Source: an uncultured Pelagibacteraceae bacterium (lineage in GTDB: Bacteria > Pseudomonadota > Alphaproteobacteria > Pelagibacterales > Pelagibacteraceae). Taken from it: a DNA stretch of 64,000 nt. The position numbers and the translations under genes are program-made. Shown in pieces: positions 16,265 through 24,732 of the stretch. Where the stretch lies: the NCBI GenBank assembly GCA_902589725.1, contig CACITU010000001.1, positions 62,001 through 126,000 of the forward strand, given 5' to 3'. Each line of letters starts with the position of its first letter. Position 1 is the first letter of the stretch. The notes under the pieces were generated by a model. That model searched no databases and had not been told where the DNA came from. It saw only the letters and a program-made list of their open reading frames with translations.

Positions 16265-17479
16265 CTAAATTATGTCTTTATGCTTTTGTCTTTTTCTTAT
16301 TACTTTAATTTTTGATCCTTTTATTAATAATTCTACTGGTTTAGGTCTTAAATTATAATTTGAGCTAAGTGACATTCCATAAGCTCCAACATCACAGATT
16401 GCTATCAAATCTTTTTCTTTCAAAACTTGAAATTTTTTTAATGTAACAAATTTATCAGTACTTTCACAAATAGGACCTACAAATTCATAGGTTTTTTTAG
16501 ATTTTTTGTTGGATTTTGTAACAGGTAAGGTTTTATGAAACGCACCATACAAAGCGGGTCTCATTAAATCGTTCATTGCGGCATCTAAAATGACGAATTT
16601 TTTGCTTCCGCTATCTTTTATATATATTATTTTCGATATTAATGTACCAGTATCGCCAATAATTGATCTACCTGGCTCAAATATAATTTTAACTTTATGT
16701 TTTCTTAAAAATTTAAGAATAGCTGTGTTGTATTTTTTATAATTAAGTTTTTTATTTTTATCAGTGTAGGTAATGCCCATACCTCCACCTAAATCTATAA
16801 ATTCAAACTTATGATTTGTTTTATTAAGAATTTGACTAACCACTTTAAGCATTCTTTCATAAGGCCTATGGTCTAAAATTTGACTACCTATATGAACGCT
16901 TAGGCATTTTAAATCAATATTTTTTGAATTTTTGCAATAATTTATAATCTCAAAGAATGTATTCTTATTTACACCAAATTTATTTTCTTTTTTTCCTGTG
17001 GATATTTGACTTAATGTTTTTGCATCTGTATTGGGGTTTATTCTTACACCAATTTTTATTATTTTATTTTTTGATTTTGCTATTCGGTTTATTTCTTTTA
17101 TTTCACTTAAAGACTCTGCGTTAATTAGCAAAATTTTTTTATCAATAGCAAAACTAATCTCCCTTGTTGTTTTACCAACACCAGAAAATACTATTTTGCT
17201 TGGATTAATTCCTGCTTTTAGTGCCATCATTAGCTCTCCTACCGAAACAACATCAGCACCTAATCCAAATTTTTTAATTTCTCTAATTATATTAACATTT
17301 GTGTTGGATTTGACTGCAAAGCAGATAAGTGGAGAAAAAGATCTGAAGTTTTTTTTAAAATTATTAATATTTTCTTTTAATTTTGAATAGGAGTAAGAAT
17401 AAAGTGGAGTTCCAAATTTATTTGCAATTTTTTGGACATTGATTTTTTCAATTGTCAAAATTTTACTTACGTACTTCAT
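16265..17479 (-). CDS. lysA: Diaminopimelate decarboxylase
   Basis: LysA makes L-lysine from meso-diaminopimelate, using PLP. The 404-residue alanine-racemase-fold protein has the PLP lysine in CFAVKSNTN, SVHIGSQI, the glycine loop DLGGGMG, the active-site GPICESTD and CDVGAYG. The start overlaps the stop of the small lipoprotein gene as ATGA (17476-17479). argH, lptM and lysA form one minus-strand group, followed closely by plsC. Confidence 0.95.
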   Translation of the reverse strand: MKYVSKILTIEKINVQKIANKFGTPLYSYSYSKLKENINNFKKNFRSFSPLICFAVKSNTNVNIIREIKKFGLGADVVSVGELMMALKAGINPSKIVFSGVGKTTREISFAIDKKILLINAESLSEIKEINRIAKSKNKIIKIGVRINPNTDAKTLSQISTGKKENKFGVNKNTFFEIINYCKNSKNIDLKCLSVHIGSQILDHRPYERMLKVVSQILNKTNHKFEFIDLGGGMGITYTDKNKKLNYKKYNTAILKFLRKHKVKIIFEPGRSIIGDTGTLISKIIYIKDSGSKKFVILDAAMNDLMRPALYGAFHKTLPVTKSNKKSKKTYEFVGPICESTDKFVTLKKFQVLKEKDLIAICDVGAYGMSLSSNYNLRPKPVELLIKGSKIKVIRKRQKHKDII

Positions 17480-17610
17480 GTAGCTGAATTAATAAAAATT
17501 TCTTTTAATTCTACTTTTTTATTGGGATCTACGTACTTAGGATCACTTTTCTTTCCACATGAAACTACAACACAAAATAATAATATAATTATAGTAATTT
17601 TTTTAATCAT
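17476..17610 (-). CDS. lptM: Small lipoprotein, LptM (YifL) type
   Basis: This 44-residue gene lies between argH and lysA, overlapping both by 4 bases (ATGA at 17607-17610 and at 17476-17479). Its product has MIKK, a hydrophobic run, and a lipobox-like VVSC, with the acylated Cys at residue 18 followed by GKKSDP. Small lipoproteins in exactly this position before lysA belong to the LptM/YifL group, which in E. coli helps oxidative maturation of the LptD LPS translocon. The sequence after the Cys is short and Lys-rich. Gene order and lipobox carry the call. Confidence 0.75.
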   Translation of the reverse strand: MIKKITIIILLFCVVVSCGKKSDPKYVDPNKKVELKEIFINSAT

Positions 17611-18998
17611 TTTTCTTTTTTATATTTCAATATCATTTTTTTAATATTATCAAAAGAAGTTCCACCATAAGATTTTTTCGAATTAATTGAATTTTTTAAA
17701 TTAAATACTTTTAATACATCTTCATTAAGTTTAGGTTCAATCTTTTTTAACTCTTCCAAAGTTAATTGATTTAATTTCTTTTTTCTTTTTTCTACATAAT
17801 TAACTACTTCTGCAGTTTTTTGATATGCTTTTCTAAATGACATAGAATGATTTTTTACAAGATAATCAGCTAAATCAGTTGCTGTTGTGTATCCAGAATT
17901 AGCAAGTTCTAACATTTTATTCTTATTTGGATTACAATTTTTTAGTATTTCATCAAAAATTTTTAAACAATTATTTAGATTGTCGAAAGATTTAAAGACA
18001 ATCTCTTTATCGTCTTGCAAATCTTTAAAATAAGACAATGGTAAGCCTTTTAAAATCGTGAGCATTGAAAACAAATTTCCATAAGCATCTCCTGATTTTC
18101 CCCGTAGGTATTCTAGAATATCAGGATTTTTTTTTTGAGGCATTATAGATGATCCAGTAACGACTTTATCAGATAAGCTGATCAAGTTAAAACCGTCAGA
18201 ATTCCAAATAATTAGCTCTTCTGCAATTCTAGATATATGCATTGCACACACAGATGAAGCATATAAAAAATCTACTACAAAATCTCTATCTGAAACTGTA
18301 TCAATAGAATTATTTGTAGGTATTTTAAAACCAAGTTTTTTAGTTGTATAATTTCTATCTATATTAAATGATGTACCTGCTAAAGCTGCAACACCTAAGG
18401 GATTTTCATTTAAACTATTTAAATTATTTGAAAATCTTTTCTTATCTCTATTAAACATTTCTACATAAGCCAGTAAATAATGTGCAAAAGAGATAGGTTG
18501 AGCATTCTTTAGATGAGTAAATCCAGGCATGATGGTTTCAATATTTTTTTCAGCCAGCTTAATTGTACTTTTAATAACTTTATTAATATTATTATTTATC
18601 TCATTGGTTGACTTTTTTATCCAAATTTTAAAATCAGTGATTACTTGGTCATTTCTTGATCTTGCTGTGTGAACATATCCCGCTTCCTCTCCTATAATTT
18701 GAAAAAGTCTTTTTTCGATATTCATATGAATATCCTCATACTTTTTATTAAAATCAAATTTATTTTTTGTAATTTCCTTTTCTATTTTATTAAGACCATA
18801 AATAATTTTATTTTTTGTTTTAAATGATATTATTTTTTGTTTAAAAAGCATTTCAACATGAATTATTGACCCTTGGATGTCTTCTTTATAAAGTCTTTTA
18901 TCGATATCTATTGAATTACCAATTTTTTGAAACAAACTAGATGACTTTTTTTTTATCCGTGTGTTCCATATTGCTTGGTTGTTTTTATTTTTTGTCAT
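17607..18998 (-). CDS. argH: Argininosuccinate lyase
   Basis: ArgH splits argininosuccinate into arginine and fumarate. The 463-residue fumarase/aspartase-superfamily protein has the signature GSSIMPQKKNPD with the catalytic Ser in a mobile loop. It also has HTARSRNDQV near residue 110 and GFTHLKNAQPISFAHY. Length and motifs fit the family. It heads the argH-lptM-lysA group. A TlpA-like thioredoxin gene diverges 24 bases upstream, an arrangement seen in other alphaproteobacteria. Confidence 0.96.
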   Translation of the reverse strand: MTKNKNNQAIWNTRIKKKSSSLFQKIGNSIDIDKRLYKEDIQGSIIHVEMLFKQKIISFKTKNKIIYGLNKIEKEITKNKFDFNKKYEDIHMNIEKRLFQIIGEEAGYVHTARSRNDQVITDFKIWIKKSTNEINNNINKVIKSTIKLAEKNIETIMPGFTHLKNAQPISFAHYLLAYVEMFNRDKKRFSNNLNSLNENPLGVAALAGTSFNIDRNYTTKKLGFKIPTNNSIDTVSDRDFVVDFLYASSVCAMHISRIAEELIIWNSDGFNLISLSDKVVTGSSIMPQKKNPDILEYLRGKSGDAYGNLFSMLTILKGLPLSYFKDLQDDKEIVFKSFDNLNNCLKIFDEILKNCNPNKNKMLELANSGYTTATDLADYLVKNHSMSFRKAYQKTAEVVNYVEKRKKKLNQLTLEELKKIEPKLNEDVLKVFNLKNSINSKKSYGGTSFDNIKKMILKYKKEK

Positions 18999-19022
18999 GA
19001 TATTTAATTATACCTATTTAAC

Positions 19023-19532
19023 ATGAGATTTTTAATAATATTTATTTTTTTGATAACAAATCTAGTGGCTGAAGAATTGCCTGATATTAAAAATATCGTA
19101 ATCCATAAAGCACCAAAAACATATGATAATGTTATTTTTTTAGACAAAAAAGATCAAAAAATTAATATCAATGAATATGAGGGTAACTTGTTGTTATTGA
19201 ATTTTTGGGCAACATGGTGTGAACCCTGTAAAGAAGAAATGCCATCTTTAGATAAACTACAAGGCAATCCAAAATTAGATAAAATAAAAATTTTTGCAAT
19301 CAATATTGGAAAAGAAAATTTAGATAAAGTTAATAAATTTTTTGAAGATCTTAATATTAAAAATTTTCAACCATATTTTGATCCACCTACAACATTAGCA
19401 AAAATGTTTTCTTTAAGAGGTGTACCCACAACAATTCTAATCAATAAAGAAGGACAAGAATTTGCTAGAATAATAGGTTCAATTGATTTTGGAGATGAAA
19501 ACTTTATTAATTGGATAAAAAAATATAACTAA
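19023..19532 (+). CDS. TlpA-like periplasmic thioredoxin-fold protein
   Basis: The 169-residue protein has a signal sequence (MRFLIIFIFLITNLVAEE) and an AhpC/TSA-Redoxin type thioredoxin domain with active site W65-C66-E67-P68-C69. GVPTTILINKEG provides the cis-proline loop. TlpA/ResA-type proteins reduce disulfides in the periplasm, for example for cytochrome c or oxidase assembly. Its place beside argH matches tlpA in rhizobia. The end overlaps a convergent HIG1-type gene by 4 bases. Confidence 0.85.
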   Translation: MRFLIIFIFLITNLVAEELPDIKNIVIHKAPKTYDNVIFLDKKDQKININEYEGNLLLLNFWATWCEPCKEEMPSLDKLQGNPKLDKIKIFAINIGKENLDKVNKFFEDLNIKNFQPYFDPPTTLAKMFSLRGVPTTILINKEGQEFARIIGSIDFGDENFINWIKKYN

Positions 19533-19732
19533 TTTTTGAAGAAATAAGCAAAACCAACTAAAGCAATAATAGCAATAAATTGTAGAATAACTCTTAATTG
19601 CATTAATTTATTCGAATATTTTTTACTTGTCTCTCCTCCCTTAAAAAGAGTTCCTATACCTAAGATTAAAACTACTCCGACAGCTATCAAAAGAGCTATT
19701 GATAAAACTTTTACTAATATTCCTGAAATCAT
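19529..19732 (-). CDS. HIG1-domain twin-transmembrane small protein
   Basis: This 67-residue membrane protein has two hydrophobic helices (about 9-30 and 48-65) joined by a short polar loop, GGETSKKYSNKLMQLRV. That layout and the SNKLM-R core are the bacterial form of the hypoxia-induced HIG1 domain. In mitochondria, relatives (Rcf1/Hig1) associate with cytochrome c oxidase. A respiratory-complex role here is inferred. It stands between two plus-strand genes and is conserved in alphaproteobacteria. Confidence 0.75.
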   Translation of the reverse strand: MISGILVKVLSIALLIAVGVVLILGIGTLFKGGETSKKYSNKLMQLRVILQFIAIIALVGFAYFFKN

Positions 19733-19781
19733 ATTTTTATTTTAGATTGTGTTTTGACATAAAAAACATAATTTATCTACT

Positions 19782-20432
19782 ATGACATTTTGCCTAGATT
19801 CCATAATTATTAAACCAGAAAACGGTCTTGAAATCAAAAATGCAATCATTTTGCTTCATGGTTATGGAGGTGATGGAAATGATATAAGTATGTTATCTCT
19901 AAACTGGAAAAGACATATGCCAAATACAGTCTTTATTTGTCCTAATGGTCACGAGCCATGTGCTATTAATCCCTCTGGTTATCAGTGGTTTGATTTAACT
20001 AAAGATGATTCCGATTATATACTAGAGCAATCAATAAAAGCTGAAGAAGTTTTAAAAAAGTTTATTGATGAAATAAAACAAGAGTTTAAGTTATCAAATA
20101 ATCAAATCTGTTTATCAGGTTTCAGTCAGGGATGTATGATGTCTTTGAATGTCGGACTCACACTTGAAGAAAAATTTTTATGTTTAGTTGGTTTTTCTGG
20201 AAAGATAATAAATCAAAAAGATTTAAAAAGTAGAATTAAAAACAAAAGTGAGACATTACTTATACATGGTGAAGCTGATCAAATTGTCCCATCTACACAT
20301 TTACTTGAAGCAAAAGATTTTTTAATTAGAAATAATGTTAAAGTTGATACATTATTAATAAAAAATTGTGATCATCATATTCCTATTGAAGCTTCAAGTA
20401 CAGCTTTAAATTTTATATTAAAAAAAATTTAA
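19782..20432 (+). CDS. Carboxylesterase/phospholipase, alpha/beta hydrolase (YpfH-like)
   Basis: The 216-residue alpha/beta hydrolase has an oxyanion-hole HGYGGDGND segment near residue 26. The nucleophile elbow is GFSQG with S115, the acid is in HGEADQIVP and the catalytic histidine in NCDHHIP. This fits the phospholipase/carboxylesterase family (YpfH, acyl-protein-thioesterase-like). The natural substrate is unknown; short-chain esters are typical in vitro. It stands in its own short transcription unit before an HNH gene. Confidence 0.8.
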   Translation: MTFCLDSIIIKPENGLEIKNAIILLHGYGGDGNDISMLSLNWKRHMPNTVFICPNGHEPCAINPSGYQWFDLTKDDSDYILEQSIKAEEVLKKFIDEIKQEFKLSNNQICLSGFSQGCMMSLNVGLTLEEKFLCLVGFSGKIINQKDLKSRIKNKSETLLIHGEADQIVPSTHLLEAKDFLIRNNVKVDTLLIKNCDHHIPIEASSTALNFILKKI

Positions 20433-20479
20433 CACCTCTTATTATTGATAAAATTGTTTAAGTAAGTTAAAATTAAATA

Positions 20480-21049
20480 ATGAACAATTTTATTGAACAA
20501 AATGTTTCATTAGAAAAGTGTCCTGCATTAGTACTCAATGCAGATTATAGACCTTTGAGTTACTATCCTTTATCTTTATGGTCATGGCAGGATACAGTTA
20601 AATCTGTTTTTCTTGATCGAGTTATTATTGTCAGCAATTACGATAGAACTATAAGAAGTCCGTCATTTAATATGAAACTACCAAGTGTTATCGCATTAAA
20701 GGATTATATTATTCCTCAAAGCAAACCAAGTTTTACTAGATTTAATGTGTTTTTAAGAGATAAATTTTCCTGCCAATATTGTGGAAGCAATGATGAATTA
20801 ACCTTTGATCATTTACTACCTAGATCAAAAGGAGGTGAAACTAATTGGGATAATGTTGTAACTGCTTGTTCTGCATGCAATGTAAAAAAGGGTGGAAAAC
20901 TATTAAAACACTCAGGCATGAAGTTACATCAGCATCCTTATCGACCATCAACAGAGGATCTACACAAAAATGGTAAAAATTTTCCTCCAAATTTTTTACA
21001 TAAAAGCTGGATGGATTACTTATATTGGGATGTAGAACTAGAATCTTAA
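20480..21049 (+). CDS. HNH endonuclease-domain protein
   Basis: The 189-residue protein has a C-terminal HNH/RNase-VII-like zinc domain. C98 and C101 (CQYCG), catalytic D110-H111 (FDHLLPRSKGG), the asparagine in TNWDNVV, and C130/C133 (CSACN) are present. The N-terminal half (ALVLNADYRPLSYYPLSLWSWQDTV) is typical of a conserved chromosomal alphaproteobacterial HNH family, not of phage homing enzymes. The biological role is unknown. It converges with the coq7 region, overlapping by 4 bases. Confidence 0.75.
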   Translation: MNNFIEQNVSLEKCPALVLNADYRPLSYYPLSLWSWQDTVKSVFLDRVIIVSNYDRTIRSPSFNMKLPSVIALKDYIIPQSKPSFTRFNVFLRDKFSCQYCGSNDELTFDHLLPRSKGGETNWDNVVTACSACNVKKGGKLLKHSGMKLHQHPYRPSTEDLHKNGKNFPPNFLHKSWMDYLYWDVELES

Positions 21050-21580
21050 ATTTTCTCAGAAATATTTATCGCAATTTTTGATCCTGTTTTAATAATTTTA
21101 TCCAATATAGAGTACGGACCTTCTTTTGTAGCACCTTTTTCGTATGCAATATCTTTATGACTTAATTCATCTTCTCTAAATTTAATTATTTTTTTTTTAA
21201 GTTTTGGTTCAGTATTATCAAGGTGCTTTATCTGGTTTAAATAATGTTCATCAATCACCTCTTCAACAGAAGCAGTACACAGCATAGCCGCTTTCTTTCC
21301 TAGCAAGGTTGAACCAAAACCTAATCCTACGCCTAATAAATCCCATAAGGGTAAAAATATTGTCGGTTTTATATTTCTTTTTTTAATTTCTTCCTCAAAA
21401 AAATCAGAATGTTCTTTTTCATGAACTTTCATTTCCTCAATTGTTTTTTCTTAAAGCTTCATCTTTAACTAATGTATTTAGTGCAAGCAACTGTCCTTCA
21501 TAAATTTTAACAGCACCACGTTCTCCTGCATGATCAACTCTAATGAACTCTTCTATTTTCTTTTTATTTGTAATTGTCAT
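21046..21580 (-). pseudogene. coq7: Ubiquinone biosynthesis hydroxylase Coq7, interrupted by one frameshift
   Basis: Coq7 is the diiron hydroxylase that adds the last ring hydroxyl in ubiquinone synthesis. The first frame starts at ATG 21580 and gives 47 residues with the ligand motif EFIRVDHAGERGAV, then hits TGA at 21437-21439. The rest is in another frame (21046 to about 21450), with EEMKVHEKEH, EEVIDEHY and EDELSHKD holding the remaining ligands. Removing one A from the A6 run in the mRNA (plus-strand T6 at 21444-21449) joins both into a normal protein of about 177 residues (junction RKTIEEM). Every motif is intact, so this may be a homopolymer sequencing error or a recent or rescued mutation, not an old pseudogene. 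Confidence 0.85.
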
Positions 21581-22049
21581 AACTTAAATAAGTTTTTGTT
21601 GTAAAATAAACTATTAATATCGATATTATAATATTATAGCTTGTAAGCGATAATCCTAAAATTTTAAATGTTACATCTTTGCAACTTACATTTTTTTCTT
21701 GCAATTGTTTTAAAATGTCCTCTTTTGAGAGTAAATTAGAGCCATTTTTTAAATCACAAACTAATGATTCTTCAATAAAACCTTGTTCAATACCTAAATG
21801 ATATAAAGATAATATAGTAGCAGCTAAAAAAATTAAAATAAGAGAAAGAATGAAATATTTTTCAAGATTGATAAATTTATAATTTAATACAATAATTATT
21901 AATGCTAACAGGTATGGAATTCTTTCCAATATACACAAGTTACAAGGTTGATGACCTAGAATATATTCAATAAAAAATGCTGAAGCTAAAGCAATAATGC
22001 TAATTAAAAAAATTAATTTTAATGTTATTGTTTTGTTTATCTCAACCAT
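21564..22049 (-). CDS. dsbB: Disulfide bond formation protein DsbB
   Basis: DsbB is the inner-membrane quinone reductase that reoxidises DsbA. The 161-residue protein has four hydrophobic helices. The first periplasmic loop pair is C36/C39 (QPCNLC) followed by the family's ERIPY motif. The second loop has cysteines in SLVCDLK and NVSCKDV. Length and topology fit DsbB. It overlaps the DedA-like gene upstream by 8 bases and the coq7 start downstream by 17, suggesting one transcript. Confidence 0.9.
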   Translation of the reverse strand: MVEINKTITLKLIFLISIIALASAFFIEYILGHQPCNLCILERIPYLLALIIIVLNYKFINLEKYFILSLILIFLAATILSLYHLGIEQGFIEESLVCDLKNGSNLLSKEDILKQLQEKNVSCKDVTFKILGLSLTSYNIIISILIVYFTTKTYLSYDNYK

Positions 22050-22647
22050 TGAATTTAAAAAATAAATATATGAAAATAAATATTATAACTATAATAATTC
22101 CAATAACAGTGAACCATTTTGATCCATGTTTATCCATGAACTCTGTAAATAATTGCCCAAATTTATAGGAAAGATAAGCAACTATAAAAAATCTTAGACT
22201 TCTTGAAATTAAGCTTACAAATATAAAAACAGGAAGATTAAAAGCAATTAAACCGCTCGAGATTGTAAAGGCTTTATAGGGTAATGGTGTAAAGCCAGCT
22301 AAAAAAAGAATACTCAACCATGCGAGGAAACCACTTCCTTGAGACATGCTTAATTTTAAATTTTCAACTTTATCTTGATAACCATAAAATTCGATTACAT
22401 ACATTGCTAAATCAAAAAATAAATAACCTATCAGATATCCAAAAATCCCTCCAAGAACTGAAAATATTGATGCTATCAAAAATATTTTCAAATATTCCTT
22501 TTTTTTAGCAATTACCATTGGAATTATCATTGCATCTGGAGGTATAGGAAAAAAAGAACTTTCAATAAAAGATACAAGCCCTAAATAAAAATTCGAACTT
22601 TTATGCGCAGCTAATTCTAAACATTTTTTGTAAAGTGTTTGAAACAT
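22042..22647 (-). CDS. DedA/VTT-domain membrane protein, YqaA family
   Basis: The 201-residue integral membrane protein has several hydrophobic helices. It carries SFIESSFFPIPPDAMIIPMV near residue 26 and GFTPLPYKAFTISSGL about residue 118, both typical of the SNARE-associated/VTT (DedA-like) YqaA group. DedA proteins act in lipid-carrier flipping and envelope homeostasis; the YqaA branch is less well understood. It leads the minus-strand yqaA-dsbB-coq7 group. Confidence 0.8.
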   Translation of the reverse strand: MFQTLYKKCLELAAHKSSNFYLGLVSFIESSFFPIPPDAMIIPMVIAKKKEYLKIFLIASIFSVLGGIFGYLIGYLFFDLAMYVIEFYGYQDKVENLKLSMSQGSGFLAWLSILFLAGFTPLPYKAFTISSGLIAFNLPVFIFVSLISRSLRFFIVAYLSYKFGQLFTEFMDKHGSKWFTVIGIIIVIIFIFIYLFFKFNG

Positions 22648-22687
22648 TTTTTGGTTTTAATATAAATTTAGTTCTTATACTATTAAA

Positions 22688-22693
22688 TATAAT
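22688..22693 (+). promoter_or_regulatory. -10 element of the tRNA-Leu promoter
   Basis: A perfect TATAAT ends 15 bases before the mature tRNA 5' end. The matching -35 region is only weakly recognisable (TTTAGT-like). It probably drives both the tRNA and the acyl-CoA synthetase gene behind it. Confidence 0.5.
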
Positions 22694-22708
22694 TTAATTG
22701 AATACTAA

Positions 22709-22793
22709 GGGCGAATGGCGGAACTGGTAGACGCGCACGACTCAAAATCGTGTTTCGCAAGAAGTGAGAGTTCGATTCTCTCTTCGCCCACCA
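22709..22793 (+). tRNA. tRNA-Leu (anticodon CAA)
   Basis: The 85-base gene folds as a class II tRNA. The acceptor GGGCGAA pairs with TTCGCCC (22783-22789), followed by discriminator A and an encoded CCA (22791-22793). The anticodon stem CACGA/TCGTG encloses loop CTCAAAA, giving CAA. The variable arm is long and the T arm has TTCGATT. An ATG follows 7 bases after CCA. Confidence 0.97.
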
Positions 22794-22800
22794 AGAAACT

Positions 22801-24531
22801 ATGAATTTAGATAATTTAAATAATTTGATAGAATTATTTGCTAATCAAGCAAATAAACAAAATAAAAAAGATATTTTTTTAGAATGGCTAAACCCAAGTA
22901 ATAAAAAAATATACACCTGGGAACAAACTGAAAAGAATATTTTAAAATTATCAAAAGTTATTAAGGAAAATATAGAAGAAGGCGATAGATGTCTTTTAGT
23001 TTCTGAGAATAGACCCGAATGGTTCGTTTCTGATTTAGCCATTATGTTAGCTGGTGGAATTACAGTTCCAGCATATACAACTTACATAGAAGATGATTAC
23101 AAGTATTTGATAGAAGATTGTGAACCTAGCTTAGTTATTGTTTCAAATAATGAAATGCTACAAAAATTAAATAATTCAATTAATGAAAAAGACTTTATTA
23201 AAAAAGTTATAACTTTAGATGAAATAGCTAAGGTAACAAAAAATTTAAGTTTAAATAACAAAGAAAAATATTTAGATTATAATTCTATTTTAAGCAATAA
23301 TTCATTAGTAGAGGATAAAATTGAAAATAATAAATTAAAAAGAAATTCTCCTGCATGTATTATTTATACTTCTGGTACCGGAGGTAATCCTAAAGGAGTA
23401 ATTTTAAGTCATGGTGGAATTTTGAATAATGTCGTTGGATCGTGTGAAATTACAAAACCATTATTTAATTCAAGACCAGTATTTTTAACTTGGCTTCCAC
23501 TTTCTCATTCTTATGAGCACTGTCTTCAATTTGTACAGATAGCAGTAGGAGCTAGAGTATTCTATGCTGAAAAAATTGAAAAACTTTTAGAAAATATATC
23601 TGAAGCAAAGCCTACAATTATGGCAGCTGTCCCAAGGTTTTACCAAAACCTTTACAACAAAATAAACATGAATTTAAAAAAACAGAAAGGTTTTAAAGCA
23701 AAATTAATTGAAGCAACTCTTCGATTAGGAAGAAAAAAACTATTAAATCAAAAAATGACTTTTTCTGAAAAATTACTCAATTTTATAGTTGATAAATTAG
23801 TTAGAAAAAAAATAAGAAAACAATTTGGTGGAAATTTAAAAGCTTTTGTTTCAGGTGGTGGTGCTCTAGATAAAGAAATAGGAGAATTTTTGAATTCTGT
23901 TGGGTTACCTACTCTTCAGGGTTATGGGCTAACTGAGACATCACCAGTAGTAAGCTGTAATCCGATACATAAAATAAAAGTAGAGACAGTTGGTCCTCCA
24001 TTTAAAGGAAATGAGGTTAAAATTGCTGAGGATGGAGAAATTTTAGTTAGAGGTGAAAATGTAATGCTAGGATATTGGAATAAAAAAGAGGAAACTGAAA
24101 AAGTAATTATAAATGGATGGCTTCATACAGGTGATATTGGAGAGATAGATCCAAATGATGGCTATTTGAAAATAACTGATAGAAAAAAAGATATAATAGT
24201 AAGTGCTGGAGGAGATAATATTTCACCAGCTAAAATTGAAAATATGATCACAAATGAACCAGAAATTGATCAATGTATGGTTTATGGTGACAAAAAAAAT
24301 TATTTAGTAGCTTTAATTGTGCCAAATAAAGATTTTTTAAATCAAAAAGAACAAATTGATAAATTAATCGAAAAAATAAATACAAAATTGACTTTACTAG
24401 AAAAAATAAAAAAAATTCAATTAATAGATGAAAACTTTTCTATTGAAAATGGTTTAATGACTCCAACAATGAAAATAAAAAGAAAAAAAGTTACAGAAAA
24501 ATATAAAAAACAATTAGAAAATCTTTACTAA
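22801..24531 (+). CDS. Long-chain fatty acid-CoA ligase (AMP-forming)
   Basis: This enzyme activates fatty acids to acyl-CoA through an acyl-adenylate. The 576-residue ANL-superfamily protein has P-loop YTSGTGGNPKGVILSHGG, LPLSHSYE, QGYGLTETSPV, the Asp in LHTGDIG, and ITDRKKDIIVSAGGDNISP. The hinge and C-terminal domain end with the catalytic lysine region (TPTMKIKRKKV). It resembles FAA1/FadD15-type ligases. It starts 8 bases after the tRNA-Leu CCA with no ribosome site, so tRNA processing would leave an almost leaderless mRNA. Confidence 0.92.
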   Translation: MNLDNLNNLIELFANQANKQNKKDIFLEWLNPSNKKIYTWEQTEKNILKLSKVIKENIEEGDRCLLVSENRPEWFVSDLAIMLAGGITVPAYTTYIEDDYKYLIEDCEPSLVIVSNNEMLQKLNNSINEKDFIKKVITLDEIAKVTKNLSLNNKEKYLDYNSILSNNSLVEDKIENNKLKRNSPACIIYTSGTGGNPKGVILSHGGILNNVVGSCEITKPLFNSRPVFLTWLPLSHSYEHCLQFVQIAVGARVFYAEKIEKLLENISEAKPTIMAAVPRFYQNLYNKINMNLKKQKGFKAKLIEATLRLGRKKLLNQKMTFSEKLLNFIVDKLVRKKIRKQFGGNLKAFVSGGGALDKEIGEFLNSVGLPTLQGYGLTETSPVVSCNPIHKIKVETVGPPFKGNEVKIAEDGEILVRGENVMLGYWNKKEETEKVIINGWLHTGDIGEIDPNDGYLKITDRKKDIIVSAGGDNISPAKIENMITNEPEIDQCMVYGDKKNYLVALIVPNKDFLNQKEQIDKLIEKINTKLTLLEKIKKIQLIDENFSIENGLMTPTMKIKRKKVTEKYKKQLENLY

Positions 24532-24651
24532 ACTATATAAATTAAGTTGTTTATTAACCGCATAAACATTAACTAAATTAATAAAAAAAACTTTTATAAA
24601 AATAAATAATTAAAAAATAAATTTTATAAAATTTAACTTTTAATTAAAGAA

Positions 24652-24680
24652 TTGACATAACTTATATAAAAAAATAAAAA
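24652..24680 (+). promoter_or_regulatory. Promoter of the lysine-rich peptide gene
   Basis: TTGACA at 24652-24657, a 17-base spacer and TAAAAA at 24675-24680 fit a sigma-70-type promoter with a perfect -35 and a weak -10. It is the only good promoter in the 200-base gap after the acyl-CoA ligase. Confidence 0.45.
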
Positions 24681-24691
24681 TATGGTAACAG

Positions 24692-24708
24692 CGAATCAAT
24701 TTGATTCG
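24692..24708 (+). repeat. 17-bp perfect palindrome before the lysine-rich peptide gene
   Basis: CGAATCAA-T-TTGATTCG is a perfect 8+1+8 palindrome between the promoter and the start codon, so it is probably in the mRNA leader. It contains two GANTC sequences. It could be a protein-binding site on DNA or a short hairpin in RNA. The half-site TTGATTC also appears in the dnaA upstream repeats. Confidence 0.5.
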
Positions 24709-24732
24709 TTTAACTAAAAAAGGGAGCTAAAG

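Noticed and set aside
21444..21450. A AAA AAC heptamer in coq7 mRNA as a programmed -1 frameshift site
   Set aside because: The heptamer is in the right phase, but a -1 shift leads to CAA TTG AGG AAA TGA, a quick stop. The coq7 continuation needs the +1 (or -2) frame, so classical -1 slippage does not rescue it.
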